Assembly: GCA_947494565.1 (NCBI GenBank)
Contig: CANLVG010000009.1
Span: 124,001 to 188,000 of the forward strand
Direction of reading: 5' to 3'
Length of the DNA: 64,000 nucleotides
Origin: an uncultured Flavobacteriaceae bacterium
GTDB taxonomy: Bacteria > Bacteroidota > Bacteroidia > Flavobacteriales > Flavobacteriaceae
Shown: piece by piece, positions 44,518 to 53,820 of the stretch
How positions within the stretch are numbered: the stretch's first letter is position 1
Layout of the letters: each line of letters starts with the position of its first letter
The notes under the pieces: model-generated
What the model was told of the DNA's origin: nothing
What the model saw: only the letters and a program-made list of their open reading frames with translations
The model's database searches: none
Position numbers and translations under genes: made by a program

Positions 44518-44940
44518 ATGAGTTTAGATAAAATTTTATCCATAGGAGGAAAACCAGGTCTGTTCAAACTGGTCACTCAAACCAGAAGCGGTTTTGTTGC
44601 GGAATCACTCCTCGATGGAAAAAAAATCACCGTTGGTTTACGAAACAATGTCAGCATTCTGTCTGAGATAGCGATATATACTTTGGATGAGGAACTTCCT
44701 TTACGAGACGTCTTCCAAAAAATGCAGCTGAAGGAAAAGGGCGGAAAAACTTCAATTCCGCATAAATCGGAGAAAATTGCATTGGAAGAGTACTTTTTTG
44801 AAGTCTTGCCCAATTATGATGAAGACAGGGTCTATGCCAGTGATATCAGAAAAGTTATCCAGTGGTATAATCTTCTTCATGATAACGGAATTACCGACTT
44901 TTCATCCGATGTTGAGGACGCCTCTTCGGAAGAAGAGTAA
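44518..44940 (+). CDS. DUF5606 domain protein
   Basis: 140 residues. The N-terminus SLDKILSIGGKPGLFKLVTQ and DGKKITVGLRNNVSILSEIAIYT, the YFFEVLPNYDEDRVYASDIRKVIQWYNLL segment in two parts, and the acidic tail (DVEDASSEEE) match the small DUF5606 family found beside def and ruvX in Bacteroidota. Function unknown; the conserved neighbourhood suggests a translation or rRNA-linked role, which is inference. Cytoplasmic. Confidence 0.88.
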   Translation: MSLDKILSIGGKPGLFKLVTQTRSGFVAESLLDGKKITVGLRNNVSILSEIAIYTLDEELPLRDVFQKMQLKEKGGKTSIPHKSEKIALEEYFFEVLPNYDEDRVYASDIRKVIQWYNLLHDNGITDFSSDVEDASSEEE

Positions 44941-45044
44941 AAATCTTTGTTAAAAAAACCCAACTAGACAAGGTTGTGGCTCTTTTTTAGGGTCGATGCG
45001 CAATACATTGGTTATATTTATAGGCTAATTTCAAACCAAGTATT

Positions 45045-48000
45045 TTGTTACAACATTCAATAGCGCGCAGGTTTGCACTATGTGTTTCCCTACTTATTTG
45101 CACTGCGATTTTTCCGCAAAACGGAAAAGACTCCACAAAAAAAGCAACCAAAGAACTTCCCTTAGAACCCAAGCGAAAGATAAATTTCACCACAGACACT
45201 GGCACATGGATGTCATTGGACGTTAGTCCGGACGGCCAAACCATTGTATTTGACTTAATGGGTGATATTTATTCTATTCCCATCAATGGGGGGCGAGCCA
45301 CTACGCTCACTGCAGGTATTCAATATGATGTACATCCCAGATTTAGCCCCGATGGAAAATCGCTCGTTTTTATCTCAGATAAAAGCGGTTCCGATAATAT
45401 CTGGACGGTCGATTTGACGACGAAAAAAAGCAAACAGATTACCAAAGACAAGAAGCACAATTTCTTTTCTGCCGAATGGACACCGGATGGCGATTATATC
45501 GTTGGGGTGAAAGGGCGTCGAAATATCAAACCTTACATCTATCATAAAGATGGTGGCTCAGGGAGTCAATTGGTGAGTGAGCCAAAGAACTTAAAGCTTA
45601 TAGATCCAGCATTTGGAGCCGATGGCAAGCTTCTGTATTTTTCCCAAAGGCAAAACGCCTGGAATTATAATGCCCAGCTGCCACAATATCAAATAGGAAC
45701 CTATGATATGGAAGATGGTGACATGGCAGTCATCACTTCTCGCTATGGATCTGCCTTCACGCCCACATTATCGAACGATGGCAATTGGATGGTTTATGGT
45801 ACACGCTTTGAAGCCGAGACCGGACTAGTACTACGAAATCTTAAGACCGGAAAAGAACGATGGTTGGCCTATCCGGTTCAGCGTGATGAGCAAGAATCGA
45901 TAGCTCCTTTAGGCGTCTTACCGGCTATGTCGTTTACACCCGATAGTAAGAACCTCATTGTGTCCTACGGAGGAAGAATATATTCCATCTCCATTCCGTT
46001 TAATTTGGCAAGCGAAATCAAATTTACAGCGGATGTGAAACTCGAATTGGGTCCCAGACTAGAATTTAAGTATCCGATTATCGATACAAAAGAGGCCCTA
46101 GTGACACAAATTCGTGATGCCAAACCCTCTCCTGATGGCAGTAAATTGGCTTTTACCGCCTTGAATCGACTTTATGTGATGGATTTGCCCAACGGCAGTC
46201 CGCGGCGGTTGACAACCAATGAATTCACCGAGGGGCAACCAGCGTGGTCACCTGACGGAGCGTACTTGGTGTATACTACTTGGAAAAAGGGTGGAGGGCA
46301 TCTCTACCGCGTTAATGTTGAAGGTAGGGCAAGACCGGTTCAGCTTACGAAAGAACCAGGCATTTATACCCATCCTTCATGGTCATATCAAACAGATCGT
46401 ATCGCTTTCCATCGCGGTGCCGCGCAAACCTATGATGATGCCATCGGACCTTTCTCGAGTGGGGTACAGGTAGATTTGGTTTGGGTTTCTTCCGATGGAG
46501 GACCTATTCAGTATATTGATAAATCCAAAGGAAGGCAAATGCCACACTTTACCAAATTCGATGACCGCATCTACCTGAGTAACAATGAAAAAGGTCTGCT
46601 CTCCATTCGATGGGACGGTACAGACGAGAAAGTACATTTGAAACTAACAGGTATCGAGACCTTCGGGTCGCAAGATGTCTACGGCAAGAATCATGATGAT
46701 TTTGATTCACACACTGCACTACCTGCCGTTGAGGAGGGTTGGCGCGATAATAAGAAGGCCTCGAAGCCTACTGAAATCCATATTTCTCCAGATGGTAAAA
46801 CGGCTTTGGCCCTAATTAATAACGACATCTACACGGTCACCATACCGAAATATGGAAAGACACCGAATATTTCCTTGGCGAAGGTCGACAATGCGGCCTT
46901 TCCTGCATTAAAATTAACGGTTCTGGGAGGAGAGTTTCCGGTATGGTCAGCAGACAGTAAAAAGGTACATTGGTCTCTTGGAGCGAGTCATTTTAAGTAT
47001 GATCTGATAGCGGGGAGACAATTCAAAGACAGTCTTGATTTGGCCAAAAAGAGAGAAAAGGAATTAAAGGCCAAGGAAAAGAAAACTGATACCATCAAGA
47101 CTGATGACCAGGACGAAGAAGACAAAAAAAAGCCTAAATTTTTGGCAGAGGAATTTAAAGTCAAGGTGCTCTATAAGAAAGATATCCCTCAAGGTTCCGT
47201 ACTTCTGAAGGGGGGAAGAATCATTACGATGAAGGGTGGAGAGGTCATTGAAAATGGTGATTTGCTCATTACCAATAATCGTATTGCTGCAGTGGGTGCT
47301 TCCGGCAGCTTGACCGTTCCGGAAAGTGCTACCACAATCGATATTTCCGGCAAGACCATAACGCCAGGGTTTATTGATACACACGCGCATATGTGGCCCA
47401 CTTGGGGCGTACATAAAAACCAAGTATGGATTTATTCCGCCAATTTGGCCTATGGCGTCACCACAACCAGAGATCCCCAGACGGCGACCACGGATGTCTT
47501 GACCTATGCGGATATGGTGGAAGCTGGTATGCTACACGGTCCGAGAGTATATAGTACAGGGCCCGGAGTGGGCTTTTGGAAATATCAGATCGAGAGTTTA
47601 GACCATGCAAAGGATGTTTTGAAACAGTATAGCGAATATTATAATACCAAGAGCATCAAAATGTACCTTGTCGGGAACCGTCAACAACGCCAATGGATTA
47701 TCATGGCAGCCAAAGAACTAAAATTAATGCCGACCACAGAGGGAGGGCTCGATTTTAAACTCAACATGACACAACTGCTTGATGGCTATCCAGGGCATGA
47801 GCATTCCTTGCCAATTTATCCCATTTACGAAGATGTGGTCAAAACCGTTGCTGATTCCAAAATGGCCGTTACGCCTACACTCTTGGTCTCTTATGGTGGA
47901 CCTTGGGCAGAGAATTATTATTATTCACGTGAGAATGTTTGGAAGGATAAAAAGCTACAATACTTTACACCATACAAAGAGTTGGCCCAAAAATCAAGAA

Positions 48001-48449
48001 GAAGACCAGGTTGGTTTATGGACGAGGAACATGTCTTTAAAAAGCATGCGGAATTTATGAAAGATCTTGTTGAGGCAGGAGGTTTGGCCGGTGTGGGCAG
48101 TCATGGTCAGCTTCAAGGACTTGGATTCCATTGGGAACTTTGGTCCGTTGCCAGTGGTGGGATGAAAAATTCCGATGCACTTAAGGTTGCAACCATTTTA
48201 GGGGCAGAGGCCTTAGGTCTTGACGATGACCTAGGTAGTCTGGAAAAAGGAAAATTGGCCGATATTTTAATTATGGGCAAAAACCCTTTGGAAAACATCC
48301 GTAATAGTAACACACTCACGCATGTAATCAAAAATGGTAAGGTCTATGATGCGGACACCCTTGACGAGGTATGGCCGGAGGTTAAAAAGGCAGAGAAGTT
48401 CAATTGGCAGACAAAAGAACCTAAAGGCTTACCTGGAATAAAAAAGTAA
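45045..48449 (+). CDS. Secreted TolB-propeller / amidohydrolase fusion, likely TTG start
   Basis: 1134 residues. A signal peptide (RRFALCVSLLICTAIFPQ) follows a TTG start at 45045; there is no in-frame ATG before residue 48, which would cut the signal off, so TTG is preferred. Residues about 45-620 form WD40/PD40 propeller blades (LDVSPDGQTIVFDLMGDIYS, PRFSPDGKSLVFISDKSGSDN, PAWSPDGAYLVYTTW). After a charged linker (about 655-700, rich in Lys/Glu/Asp), an amidohydrolase domain runs from about 710 to 1115: GGRIITMKGG, metal-site DTHAHMW near residue 778, and GVGSHGQLQGLGFHWEL. Such fusions are periplasmic or secreted; the substrate of this one is unknown. Confidence 0.88.
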   Translation: MLQHSIARRFALCVSLLICTAIFPQNGKDSTKKATKELPLEPKRKINFTTDTGTWMSLDVSPDGQTIVFDLMGDIYSIPINGGRATTLTAGIQYDVHPRFSPDGKSLVFISDKSGSDNIWTVDLTTKKSKQITKDKKHNFFSAEWTPDGDYIVGVKGRRNIKPYIYHKDGGSGSQLVSEPKNLKLIDPAFGADGKLLYFSQRQNAWNYNAQLPQYQIGTYDMEDGDMAVITSRYGSAFTPTLSNDGNWMVYGTRFEAETGLVLRNLKTGKERWLAYPVQRDEQESIAPLGVLPAMSFTPDSKNLIVSYGGRIYSISIPFNLASEIKFTADVKLELGPRLEFKYPIIDTKEALVTQIRDAKPSPDGSKLAFTALNRLYVMDLPNGSPRRLTTNEFTEGQPAWSPDGAYLVYTTWKKGGGHLYRVNVEGRARPVQLTKEPGIYTHPSWSYQTDRIAFHRGAAQTYDDAIGPFSSGVQVDLVWVSSDGGPIQYIDKSKGRQMPHFTKFDDRIYLSNNEKGLLSIRWDGTDEKVHLKLTGIETFGSQDVYGKNHDDFDSHTALPAVEEGWRDNKKASKPTEIHISPDGKTALALINNDIYTVTIPKYGKTPNISLAKVDNAAFPALKLTVLGGEFPVWSADSKKVHWSLGASHFKYDLIAGRQFKDSLDLAKKREKELKAKEKKTDTIKTDDQDEEDKKKPKFLAEEFKVKVLYKKDIPQGSVLLKGGRIITMKGGEVIENGDLLITNNRIAAVGASGSLTVPESATTIDISGKTITPGFIDTHAHMWPTWGVHKNQVWIYSANLAYGVTTTRDPQTATTDVLTYADMVEAGMLHGPRVYSTGPGVGFWKYQIESLDHAKDVLKQYSEYYNTKSIKMYLVGNRQQRQWIIMAAKELKLMPTTEGGLDFKLNMTQLLDGYPGHEHSLPIYPIYEDVVKTVADSKMAVTPTLLVSYGGPWAENYYYSRENVWKDKKLQYFTPYKELAQKSRRRPGWFMDEEHVFKKHAEFMKDLVEAGGLAGVGSHGQLQGLGFHWELWSVASGGMKNSDALKVATILGAEALGLDDDLGSLEKGKLADILIMGKNPLENIRNSNTLTHVIKNGKVYDADTLDEVWPEVKKAEKFNWQTKEPKGLPGIKK

Positions 48450-48450
48450 A

Positions 48451-48482
48451 CCGCCCAATGGCGTACCTGTCGGGCGGCTTTT
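48451..48482 (+). terminator. Intrinsic terminator after the amidohydrolase gene
   Basis: CCGCCC (48451-48456) pairs with GGGCGG (48472-48477) across a 15-base loop and is followed by CTTTT. It starts right after the amidohydrolase stop. The loop is long, so strength is moderate. Confidence 0.6.
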
Positions 48483-48602
48483 AAGGAGGGTGTATTTCGT
48501 ATTTCGATTCCTTGGTTAATCGAATAGGCCGCGTACTCCGTGGGATGTATTCTGATTTCAATCTCGACTACGCCCTGAAATGAAAAGTTATTCGGGCTAT
48601 TA

Positions 48603-48989
48603 TTATCTAGGCCTCGTCTGTTCGTAAATCGATTCCTCTTTATTGGTTACAATACCGATAATAATTGCTGCCGGAATAGCTGCTCCTGCAATATAGGTGA
48701 TGGGAGAATTTCTTTTCCTTTTCACCTGTTGAATATCGGATTTAAGAAAATCTAGCCGAGTATTTCTTGCTTTAAAAGTGACAGAGTCCTTAGTAATAGC
48801 CAGACATTTATTTGCGATTACTCGACCATCCGAAACTTTTATTTGATATTGTTTGCCCACTTGAATTTGTTCAACGGCTGTTAGTTTATAGGTATAACAG
48901 CTCTGCAAAAGGAACAGTGAACTCAACAAAACACTGCTCTTGAATAGTTGCGCTTGAATCCGGATCACTTTTTTTGATTTAGAGGTCAC
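48603..48989 (-). CDS. Small putative lipoprotein
   Basis: 128 residues. An N-terminal hydrophobic stretch (SSVLLSSLFLLQSC) ends in a lipobox with Cys31, so it is probably lipidated and envelope-located. A middle segment (VGKQYQIKVSDGRVIANKCL, ITKDSVTFKARNTRLDFLKS) resembles short beta-rich domains found in flavobacterial lipoproteins, and a second hydrophobic stretch (YIAGAAIPAAIIIGIV, about 98-113) could be membrane-embedded or glycine-zipper-like. No known family recognised. It stands alone between a terminator and a 140-base gap. Confidence 0.75.
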   Translation of the reverse strand: MTSKSKKVIRIQAQLFKSSVLLSSLFLLQSCYTYKLTAVEQIQVGKQYQIKVSDGRVIANKCLAITKDSVTFKARNTRLDFLKSDIQQVKRKRNSPITYIAGAAIPAAIIIGIVTNKEESIYEQTRPR

Positions 48990-49129
48990 GTCACGGTCGA
49001 CGTAAACAAGTTAAGGGCAAAGCTAGCAATAAATAGCTTCCTGTCAGGATATATAAATCTTAGTGGTCCGGCCATTTATCAGCAAACAAGAAATTAACCA
49101 ATTAATAGTCTAATCAAAGCGGCCAAAAT

Positions 49130-50593
49130 CTAAACCTTCCAACCTTCTCTATATGTTCTGCCTACAAATTGGTTCGCTTCTTCAAGGTTGGTGATTCTGG
49201 TATTCTCGCCATCCCAAAGCAATTTTTTACGTGCAAAGAATTCCATTTTACCTTCCGTGTTTTCTCGCTGCAACATATAACTTCGAATAGCCAGATTGCC
49301 CATTAGCACGGTTTCCGTCATCGGACCTGCATAGTCGAATGAGGAAGTAAGCGCTTTGTGCTCTTCACTGTCAAAACCGGCCTTACAGGCATCCACCCAC
49401 TTTCTTTGATGGCCATATTCGGGTTCTTGCATTTCTTCAACTTCCGGTCCGAATTCCGTGGTGCCGTCATTTAGGTATAGTTTCGGCATAAGGGGCGAAC
49501 TATCATTGATATTTGTGGAAATAATACCTTTCTCACCGATAATCAACACGCCATTGGCACTATCTTTTCCTCCGATATCACTATTTGCGGGAATGATATC
49601 TGGGTGCGATGGTCGTATGCCTCCATCACTCCAAGTCATTTCAATCGGTGTTTTCGTTTTTTCCGTGGCATCGAAATGCAAGGTAATGAACGAAGATGCC
49701 GGGCAGCCTTCGGGATGATAATCCGCTGTCCACATTTGAGAGAAGACCGAGCCTACACTGCACTCTGCATCAGTGGGGTATTTTAGGCCCAAGGTCCTGA
49801 AGGGAATATCGATTAGGTGACAACCTACATCGCCCAGTGCTCCCGTACCATAGTCCCACCAACCTCTCCAGTTGAACGGATGTAGGTTTGGTGTAAAGGG
49901 TTTTGCTTCCGCTGGCCCGAGCCATAAGTCCCAATAAAGGTCTTCAGGTTTCAAACTGGCATTGGGTTCGGGCATTTGTCCTCCCTGAGGCCAAACGGGC
50001 CTGTTGGTCCAGACCTGTACCTTGGAAATGGCTCCAATGGCATCCGAGTCGATCCATTTTTGAACCATATTCAAAAGAGGATTGGACCCTCCTTGGTTTC
50101 CCATTTGTGAAACGATTTTTTTCTCACGTGCCATTTCAGTGAGTAAACGGGCTTCACGAATGTTATGGGTCATCGGTTTTTGAACGTATACATGAATTCC
50201 TCGTTCCATGGCATAAGCCGCCGCCGGACCGTGAACATGGTCGGGTGTGGAAATTGTTACGGCATCGAGCTTTTCTTTGTCCAGCATTCTGCGATAATCA
50301 TTATATAGCTTGGCTTTCGGGAAATTTTCGATGGACCTTTTGGCCGATCCTGAAAAATCAACGTCACAAAGGGCTCTTACTTTTTCACGTCCATCTACCG
50401 AGGCATTTTTGATATCACTGGTTCCTTTTCCACCTGCACCAATGGCCGCAAGGTTCAAACGATCACTGGGCGCTAAGTATCCTTCACCCCCCAATACATG
50501 TCTTGGAACAATGAAGATGGATGAGGCAATTGCGCTCTTTTTGATAAACGACCTTCTTGAAGCGGATGTCTTTTGCGGTTTCTTTTCTTTCAT
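49130..50593 (-). CDS. Gfo/Idh/MocA-family oxidoreductase with Tat signal
   Basis: 487 residues. Twin-arginine signal SRRSFIKKSA (Arg13-Arg14) and hydrophobic core indicate Tat export of a folded protein. Then an NAD(P)-binding Rossmann fold (LNLAAIGAGGKGTSDI), VTISTPDHVHGPAAAYAMERG, the family's YVQKPMTHNIREAR lysine motif, and a C-terminal substrate domain with WWDYGTGALGDVGCHLIDIP. Exported Gfo/Idh/MocA enzymes in Bacteroidota act on sugars and glycosides; the substrate here is unknown. First gene downstream end of the exported-enzyme run. Confidence 0.92.
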   Translation of the reverse strand: MKEKKPQKTSASRRSFIKKSAIASSIFIVPRHVLGGEGYLAPSDRLNLAAIGAGGKGTSDIKNASVDGREKVRALCDVDFSGSAKRSIENFPKAKLYNDYRRMLDKEKLDAVTISTPDHVHGPAAAYAMERGIHVYVQKPMTHNIREARLLTEMAREKKIVSQMGNQGGSNPLLNMVQKWIDSDAIGAISKVQVWTNRPVWPQGGQMPEPNASLKPEDLYWDLWLGPAEAKPFTPNLHPFNWRGWWDYGTGALGDVGCHLIDIPFRTLGLKYPTDAECSVGSVFSQMWTADYHPEGCPASSFITLHFDATEKTKTPIEMTWSDGGIRPSHPDIIPANSDIGGKDSANGVLIIGEKGIISTNINDSSPLMPKLYLNDGTTEFGPEVEEMQEPEYGHQRKWVDACKAGFDSEEHKALTSSFDYAGPMTETVLMGNLAIRSYMLQRENTEGKMEFFARKKLLWDGENTRITNLEEANQFVGRTYREGWKV

Positions 50594-50661
50594 ATAGGTT
50601 GACTTTAGGTAATGCTATAGTTCTTTAAATGTACCAAAAAATGATGTATTTCAGCTTTAAA

Positions 50662-52161
50662 TTACTTCGAAGTTTCCAAGATGAATCCGGCCACATCTTT
50701 CTTGAACTTTTCGAGGGAAGGTTGGTGGGTATACATCATATGGCCTGCCTCATAATACTCCATTTTGATATTGTCTTTGATTTCTTTTTTGAGTCCTAAG
50801 TGATCAATGGAATATTCCACCCCGTAGAAAACGGTGGCGATATCATAAATACCATTCAAGACTAACACTTTCATATTAGGATCACGTGACAAGGCTTGGG
50901 CCATATCGATACCGGTATTTATGGCCGCCTGCGTGCCCCAACGGACGTTACCTTTGTGTTTCCAATCCCAATTAAAGCCTTCACGACGACCTGCGGTAAT
51001 CGAATACGTTGTATTCTTATTGACTTTCAGACTTCCATAGAAGTAGTCTAAAAACCCGGCGATATAGGCTGGTGATATAGCAGCGCTTTGTGGATCGTGA
51101 CTTCCATCTTGCGCCAGTAGATCTTGATTGATTCCGGTAAATCGTGAATCCAAACGGCCGACAATTTCACCCTCATCCCGCAAAAACTCAGCAAAAAACT
51201 CGCTTGCGGTCACCCGAAGGTCGGCTTTTACCCAATAGTCGGTACTGGTACCGGTATATTGCGCTAATTTTTGGGCTATCGCTTTTTTGTCGGCTTCCGA
51301 CAGGCGGTCTCCTTTGAACAGGGAAGGAACATATTCGTCTTCTGTAAAACGGCGCACCTCGTTTAGAAAGGTGTATACATCTTCGGGCTTGTCCGTAACC
51401 TTGTCGTGATACCAGGCCGTGGCTGCATAGGTGGGAAAGTGCGCTATATAGGGCATATCATCCCCGGGAGGAAAAATCAATGTCCGCAGATCAAAAACTG
51501 CAGAGACCATGATGACCCCATTCATAGCAACACCTTGTGTCAAAAGGGTATTCATCAAACCTGCATTTCTAAAGGTACCATAGCTTTCCCCTAAAAGGTA
51601 TTTCGGACTGTTCATGCGATTTTTTGCAATCAAGAACTGTGTAATAAATAGCGACAGGCTTCTAATATCTTGGTCAACTCCCCAGAAATCCTTGAATTTA
51701 GCCTTTCCAACGGGTATGCTTAAACCAGTACCGACGGGATCGATTATGACCAAGTCGGCTACATCAAGAATCGAGAAGTTGTTATTGACCAGTTGATAGG
51801 GTGCGGCGGGAGTGCTAGACGGGTCGTTCACGACGATTCGCTTGGGTCCTAAAACACCCATGTGCAACCAAAAAGAAGAGGAACCGGGCCCTCCGTTGAA
51901 GGCGAAAACTATAGGCCTTCTGTTATTTCTTGTTTTGGAGTCTTTACTATAGTAGGTATGGCCCATTAACGCGATTGGTTTGTTGTTCTCATCACGAACT
52001 TGAAAAGTGCCTGCCTGTGCTGTAAGGTAAATGGTCTTTCCATTGATTTGCACACTCTGCATGGTGGTAGATACCTCCGCTTTGGGAAGGGTGTCATTCG
52101 TAGTTTGACTGTAGCTTATGCTCAATGTAAAGCATAAAAAACCGAGTAATAGTGTTCTCAT
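50662..52161 (-). CDS. Serine carboxypeptidase-like protein (peptidase family S10)
   Basis: 499 residues with signal peptide (LLLGFLCFTLSISYSQ). Alpha/beta-hydrolase fold: oxyanion-hole FNGGPGSSSFWLHMG, nucleophile-elbow LLGESYGTFR, late Asp in VLNGIYDIATVF and catalytic His in YEAGHMMY. This matches bacterial S10 carboxypeptidases, secreted or periplasmic. Lies 21 bases downstream of the unknown gene at 52183-53454, so probably cotranscribed with it. Confidence 0.92.
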   Translation of the reverse strand: MRTLLLGFLCFTLSISYSQTTNDTLPKAEVSTTMQSVQINGKTIYLTAQAGTFQVRDENNKPIALMGHTYYSKDSKTRNNRRPIVFAFNGGPGSSSFWLHMGVLGPKRIVVNDPSSTPAAPYQLVNNNFSILDVADLVIIDPVGTGLSIPVGKAKFKDFWGVDQDIRSLSLFITQFLIAKNRMNSPKYLLGESYGTFRNAGLMNTLLTQGVAMNGVIMVSAVFDLRTLIFPPGDDMPYIAHFPTYAATAWYHDKVTDKPEDVYTFLNEVRRFTEDEYVPSLFKGDRLSEADKKAIAQKLAQYTGTSTDYWVKADLRVTASEFFAEFLRDEGEIVGRLDSRFTGINQDLLAQDGSHDPQSAAISPAYIAGFLDYFYGSLKVNKNTTYSITAGRREGFNWDWKHKGNVRWGTQAAINTGIDMAQALSRDPNMKVLVLNGIYDIATVFYGVEYSIDHLGLKKEIKDNIKMEYYEAGHMMYTHQPSLEKFKKDVAGFILETSK

Positions 52162-52182
52162 AGAAATTGCTTTTGGTTCATT

Positions 52183-53454
52183 TTATTTGCGTTGTGCTCT
52201 GATGTAGACATCAAGTGCGTCCGGTCTGTCGTTAACAAAGTGTAGGGCTGTTAGTCCATCTTCGGTTTGGTCGATTACTGCAGGAATGGAGGTTGTGGTC
52301 AAAAACCATTTTGGAGGAAGGATAACCACATTTCTGTTTCGTCCGAAGCTACGATCCCAAACCAATTGATCATCATCGAGTACATATCGATTCGGATCGG
52401 TATAGGTTTCGGTGATACGCAAACGTTTGGTTTCCCCTTCTTTTAAGGGCGCGTACCAGATAGCAATAACTTCTGATTCGACAGTTATGGTGTCCCCAAT
52501 ATCGATGCCTTTTTCCGTGATTGCTTTTCCCTTTAGGGTCTCTACTTGTAGTGCTTCCCCCGTGTCGAGTAAAATTGCAGATGGGTCCGAGGCTTTGCTC
52601 CCCGCTCGTACGATATTCAGATAACGATCCATGCCTACCTTCGTTTCGGTATAGTCATGATACAGTCGAAACGAATGGGTTTCGGGTTGTTGGAGAAAGT
52701 AGACGATTTCGCGATTTTGAAATGCACGCTCTTCAAATTCCCATCCGGAGCGTACTTTCGATTTGTTACGACCGTTGCCGGAAGAATCAAAGGAATAGTT
52801 GTTCTTTTCCGGTTTTTTAATCGTGGCATTTGTGGGTAACGGTCTTGCCTTGATTTCCAAGGGTACGGCTTGTGGACCATTATTCATAAAGCTCAATTTG
52901 ATCTGGCCTTCGGGAGTCAATTGTACTTGGGAAGGATAGTTGCAATGGGTCAGTTCATATTGTGGAGGTAGCACAATGCTGTTCCTCTTGATGCCCAAGG
53001 TTCTCGTGAAAACAATACTGTTGTCTTTTTGAAAATAACTTGTTGTATCCGCATAGATTTTGTCAATCCGTATACGCGCTTCTCCATTAGGGGGTACCGC
53101 TCTTGCCAATTGAATTTGAAGGTATTCTCCATTATCTACTGCCTCGTCGAGCCCATTTTTTTTTGCAAGGGCTCCGCTAACGATTTCCCAATTTAAATCT
53201 TCTCCCGAATAGGCATCCCAAACGGCGGTCACTTCGTGTTCACTACCTTTTCGTAGCGTATTCCAGTAATAGGTAGCACCGGGAGTAGTGGCACTGACAC
53301 CATATACGATTCGGAACTCATTGCTGTCAGGCGACAAAAGTTCGTATCGGGTATAACTATCCGCTTGGGTCTGTTGTGCTTTAGCGCTAAATGTAATGGC
53401 GCACAGGGCACCCATTATGAAGATGCGTTTTATTAGTTTTGTTTTTTTTCTCAA
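52183..53454 (-). CDS. Exported protein of unknown function with internal duplication
   Basis: 423 residues, signal peptide (about 1-26, ending FSAKAQ). I do not recognise the family. The protein consists of two related halves: GIKRNSIVLPPQYELTHCN ... KLSFMNNGPQAVPLEIKAR (about 150-200) and GRNRNVVILPPKWFLTTTS ... ALHFVNDRPDALDVYIRAQ (about 370-420), each preceded by a beta-rich segment ending in a TxTYxDxxxY- or RIDKIYADTTSY-type stretch. A linker rich in Lys/Asn/Ser (about 210-235) joins them. Probably two beta-sandwich domains in the periplasm. It lies directly upstream of the S10 peptidase gene. Confidence 0.75.
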   Translation of the reverse strand: MRKKTKLIKRIFIMGALCAITFSAKAQQTQADSYTRYELLSPDSNEFRIVYGVSATTPGATYYWNTLRKGSEHEVTAVWDAYSGEDLNWEIVSGALAKKNGLDEAVDNGEYLQIQLARAVPPNGEARIRIDKIYADTTSYFQKDNSIVFTRTLGIKRNSIVLPPQYELTHCNYPSQVQLTPEGQIKLSFMNNGPQAVPLEIKARPLPTNATIKKPEKNNYSFDSSGNGRNKSKVRSGWEFEERAFQNREIVYFLQQPETHSFRLYHDYTETKVGMDRYLNIVRAGSKASDPSAILLDTGEALQVETLKGKAITEKGIDIGDTITVESEVIAIWYAPLKEGETKRLRITETYTDPNRYVLDDDQLVWDRSFGRNRNVVILPPKWFLTTTSIPAVIDQTEDGLTALHFVNDRPDALDVYIRAQRK

Positions 53455-53627
53455 TGGGTTGGTGGTTTGGTTAGAAGCTGTTTGCTAAGATAACGAACAA
53501 ATCGATAGCCAGCGAATTGCTACTTAAGAAGCAGGGGATGGCGCAACCGGGCTGCACTAAAATTTACCGATTGTACCCTTCCTAAGAAGGAAATGGTTTG
53601 TGTTCAGTCCGTTTTAGATTTGACGGA

Positions 53628-53665
53628 TTACTGGTGCACTTACCTGTTTACGAGGGCACCAGTAA
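53628..53665. repeat. Perfect 10-bp inverted repeat (hairpin)
   Basis: TTACTGGTGC (53628-53637) and GCACCAGTAA (53656-53665) with an 18-base loop. No T-run follows, so it does not look like an intrinsic terminator; it might be a regulator site or a remnant end of a lost element. Confidence 0.5.
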
Positions 53666-53689
53666 CCAGAAAACTTCCAATCACCAAAA

Positions 53690-53815
53690 ATGCCAAAGTT
53701 CCTAGGTTTGAAGCGTTCGACAGACCACAGTTTATCGCCCATTCATATCCTGAAAGAATACAAAACCAATACCGAAGAGCATTTCTATGGTGAGTTGGTT
53801 AAATATGCTATCTAA
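53690..53815 (+). CDS. Possible 41-residue small protein or gene remnant
   Basis: ATG at 53690 to TAA at 53813 encodes a lysine- and histidine-containing peptide with the segment SPIHILKEYKTNTEEHFY, which reads like an ordinary cytoplasmic protein fragment. It follows the inverted repeat by 25 bases and its end is five bases from the GH20 stop. No family recognised. It could be real, a decayed gene, or chance. Confidence 0.25.
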   Translation: MPKFLGLKRSTDHSLSPIHILKEYKTNTEEHFYGELVKYAI

Positions 53816-53820
53816 ACTTC

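Larger units (their letters stand above)
53455..53820. other. 366-base intergenic stretch with a hairpin and a small ORF
   Basis: Between the start of the unknown gene and the stop of the GH20 gene, both on the minus strand. It must hold the promoter for the 53454 gene, but no exact TAnnTTTG match was found close to that start. It contains the perfect 10-bp inverted repeat at 53628-53665 and a 41-codon plus-strand frame at 53690-53815. Otherwise nothing recognisable. Confidence 0.5.
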
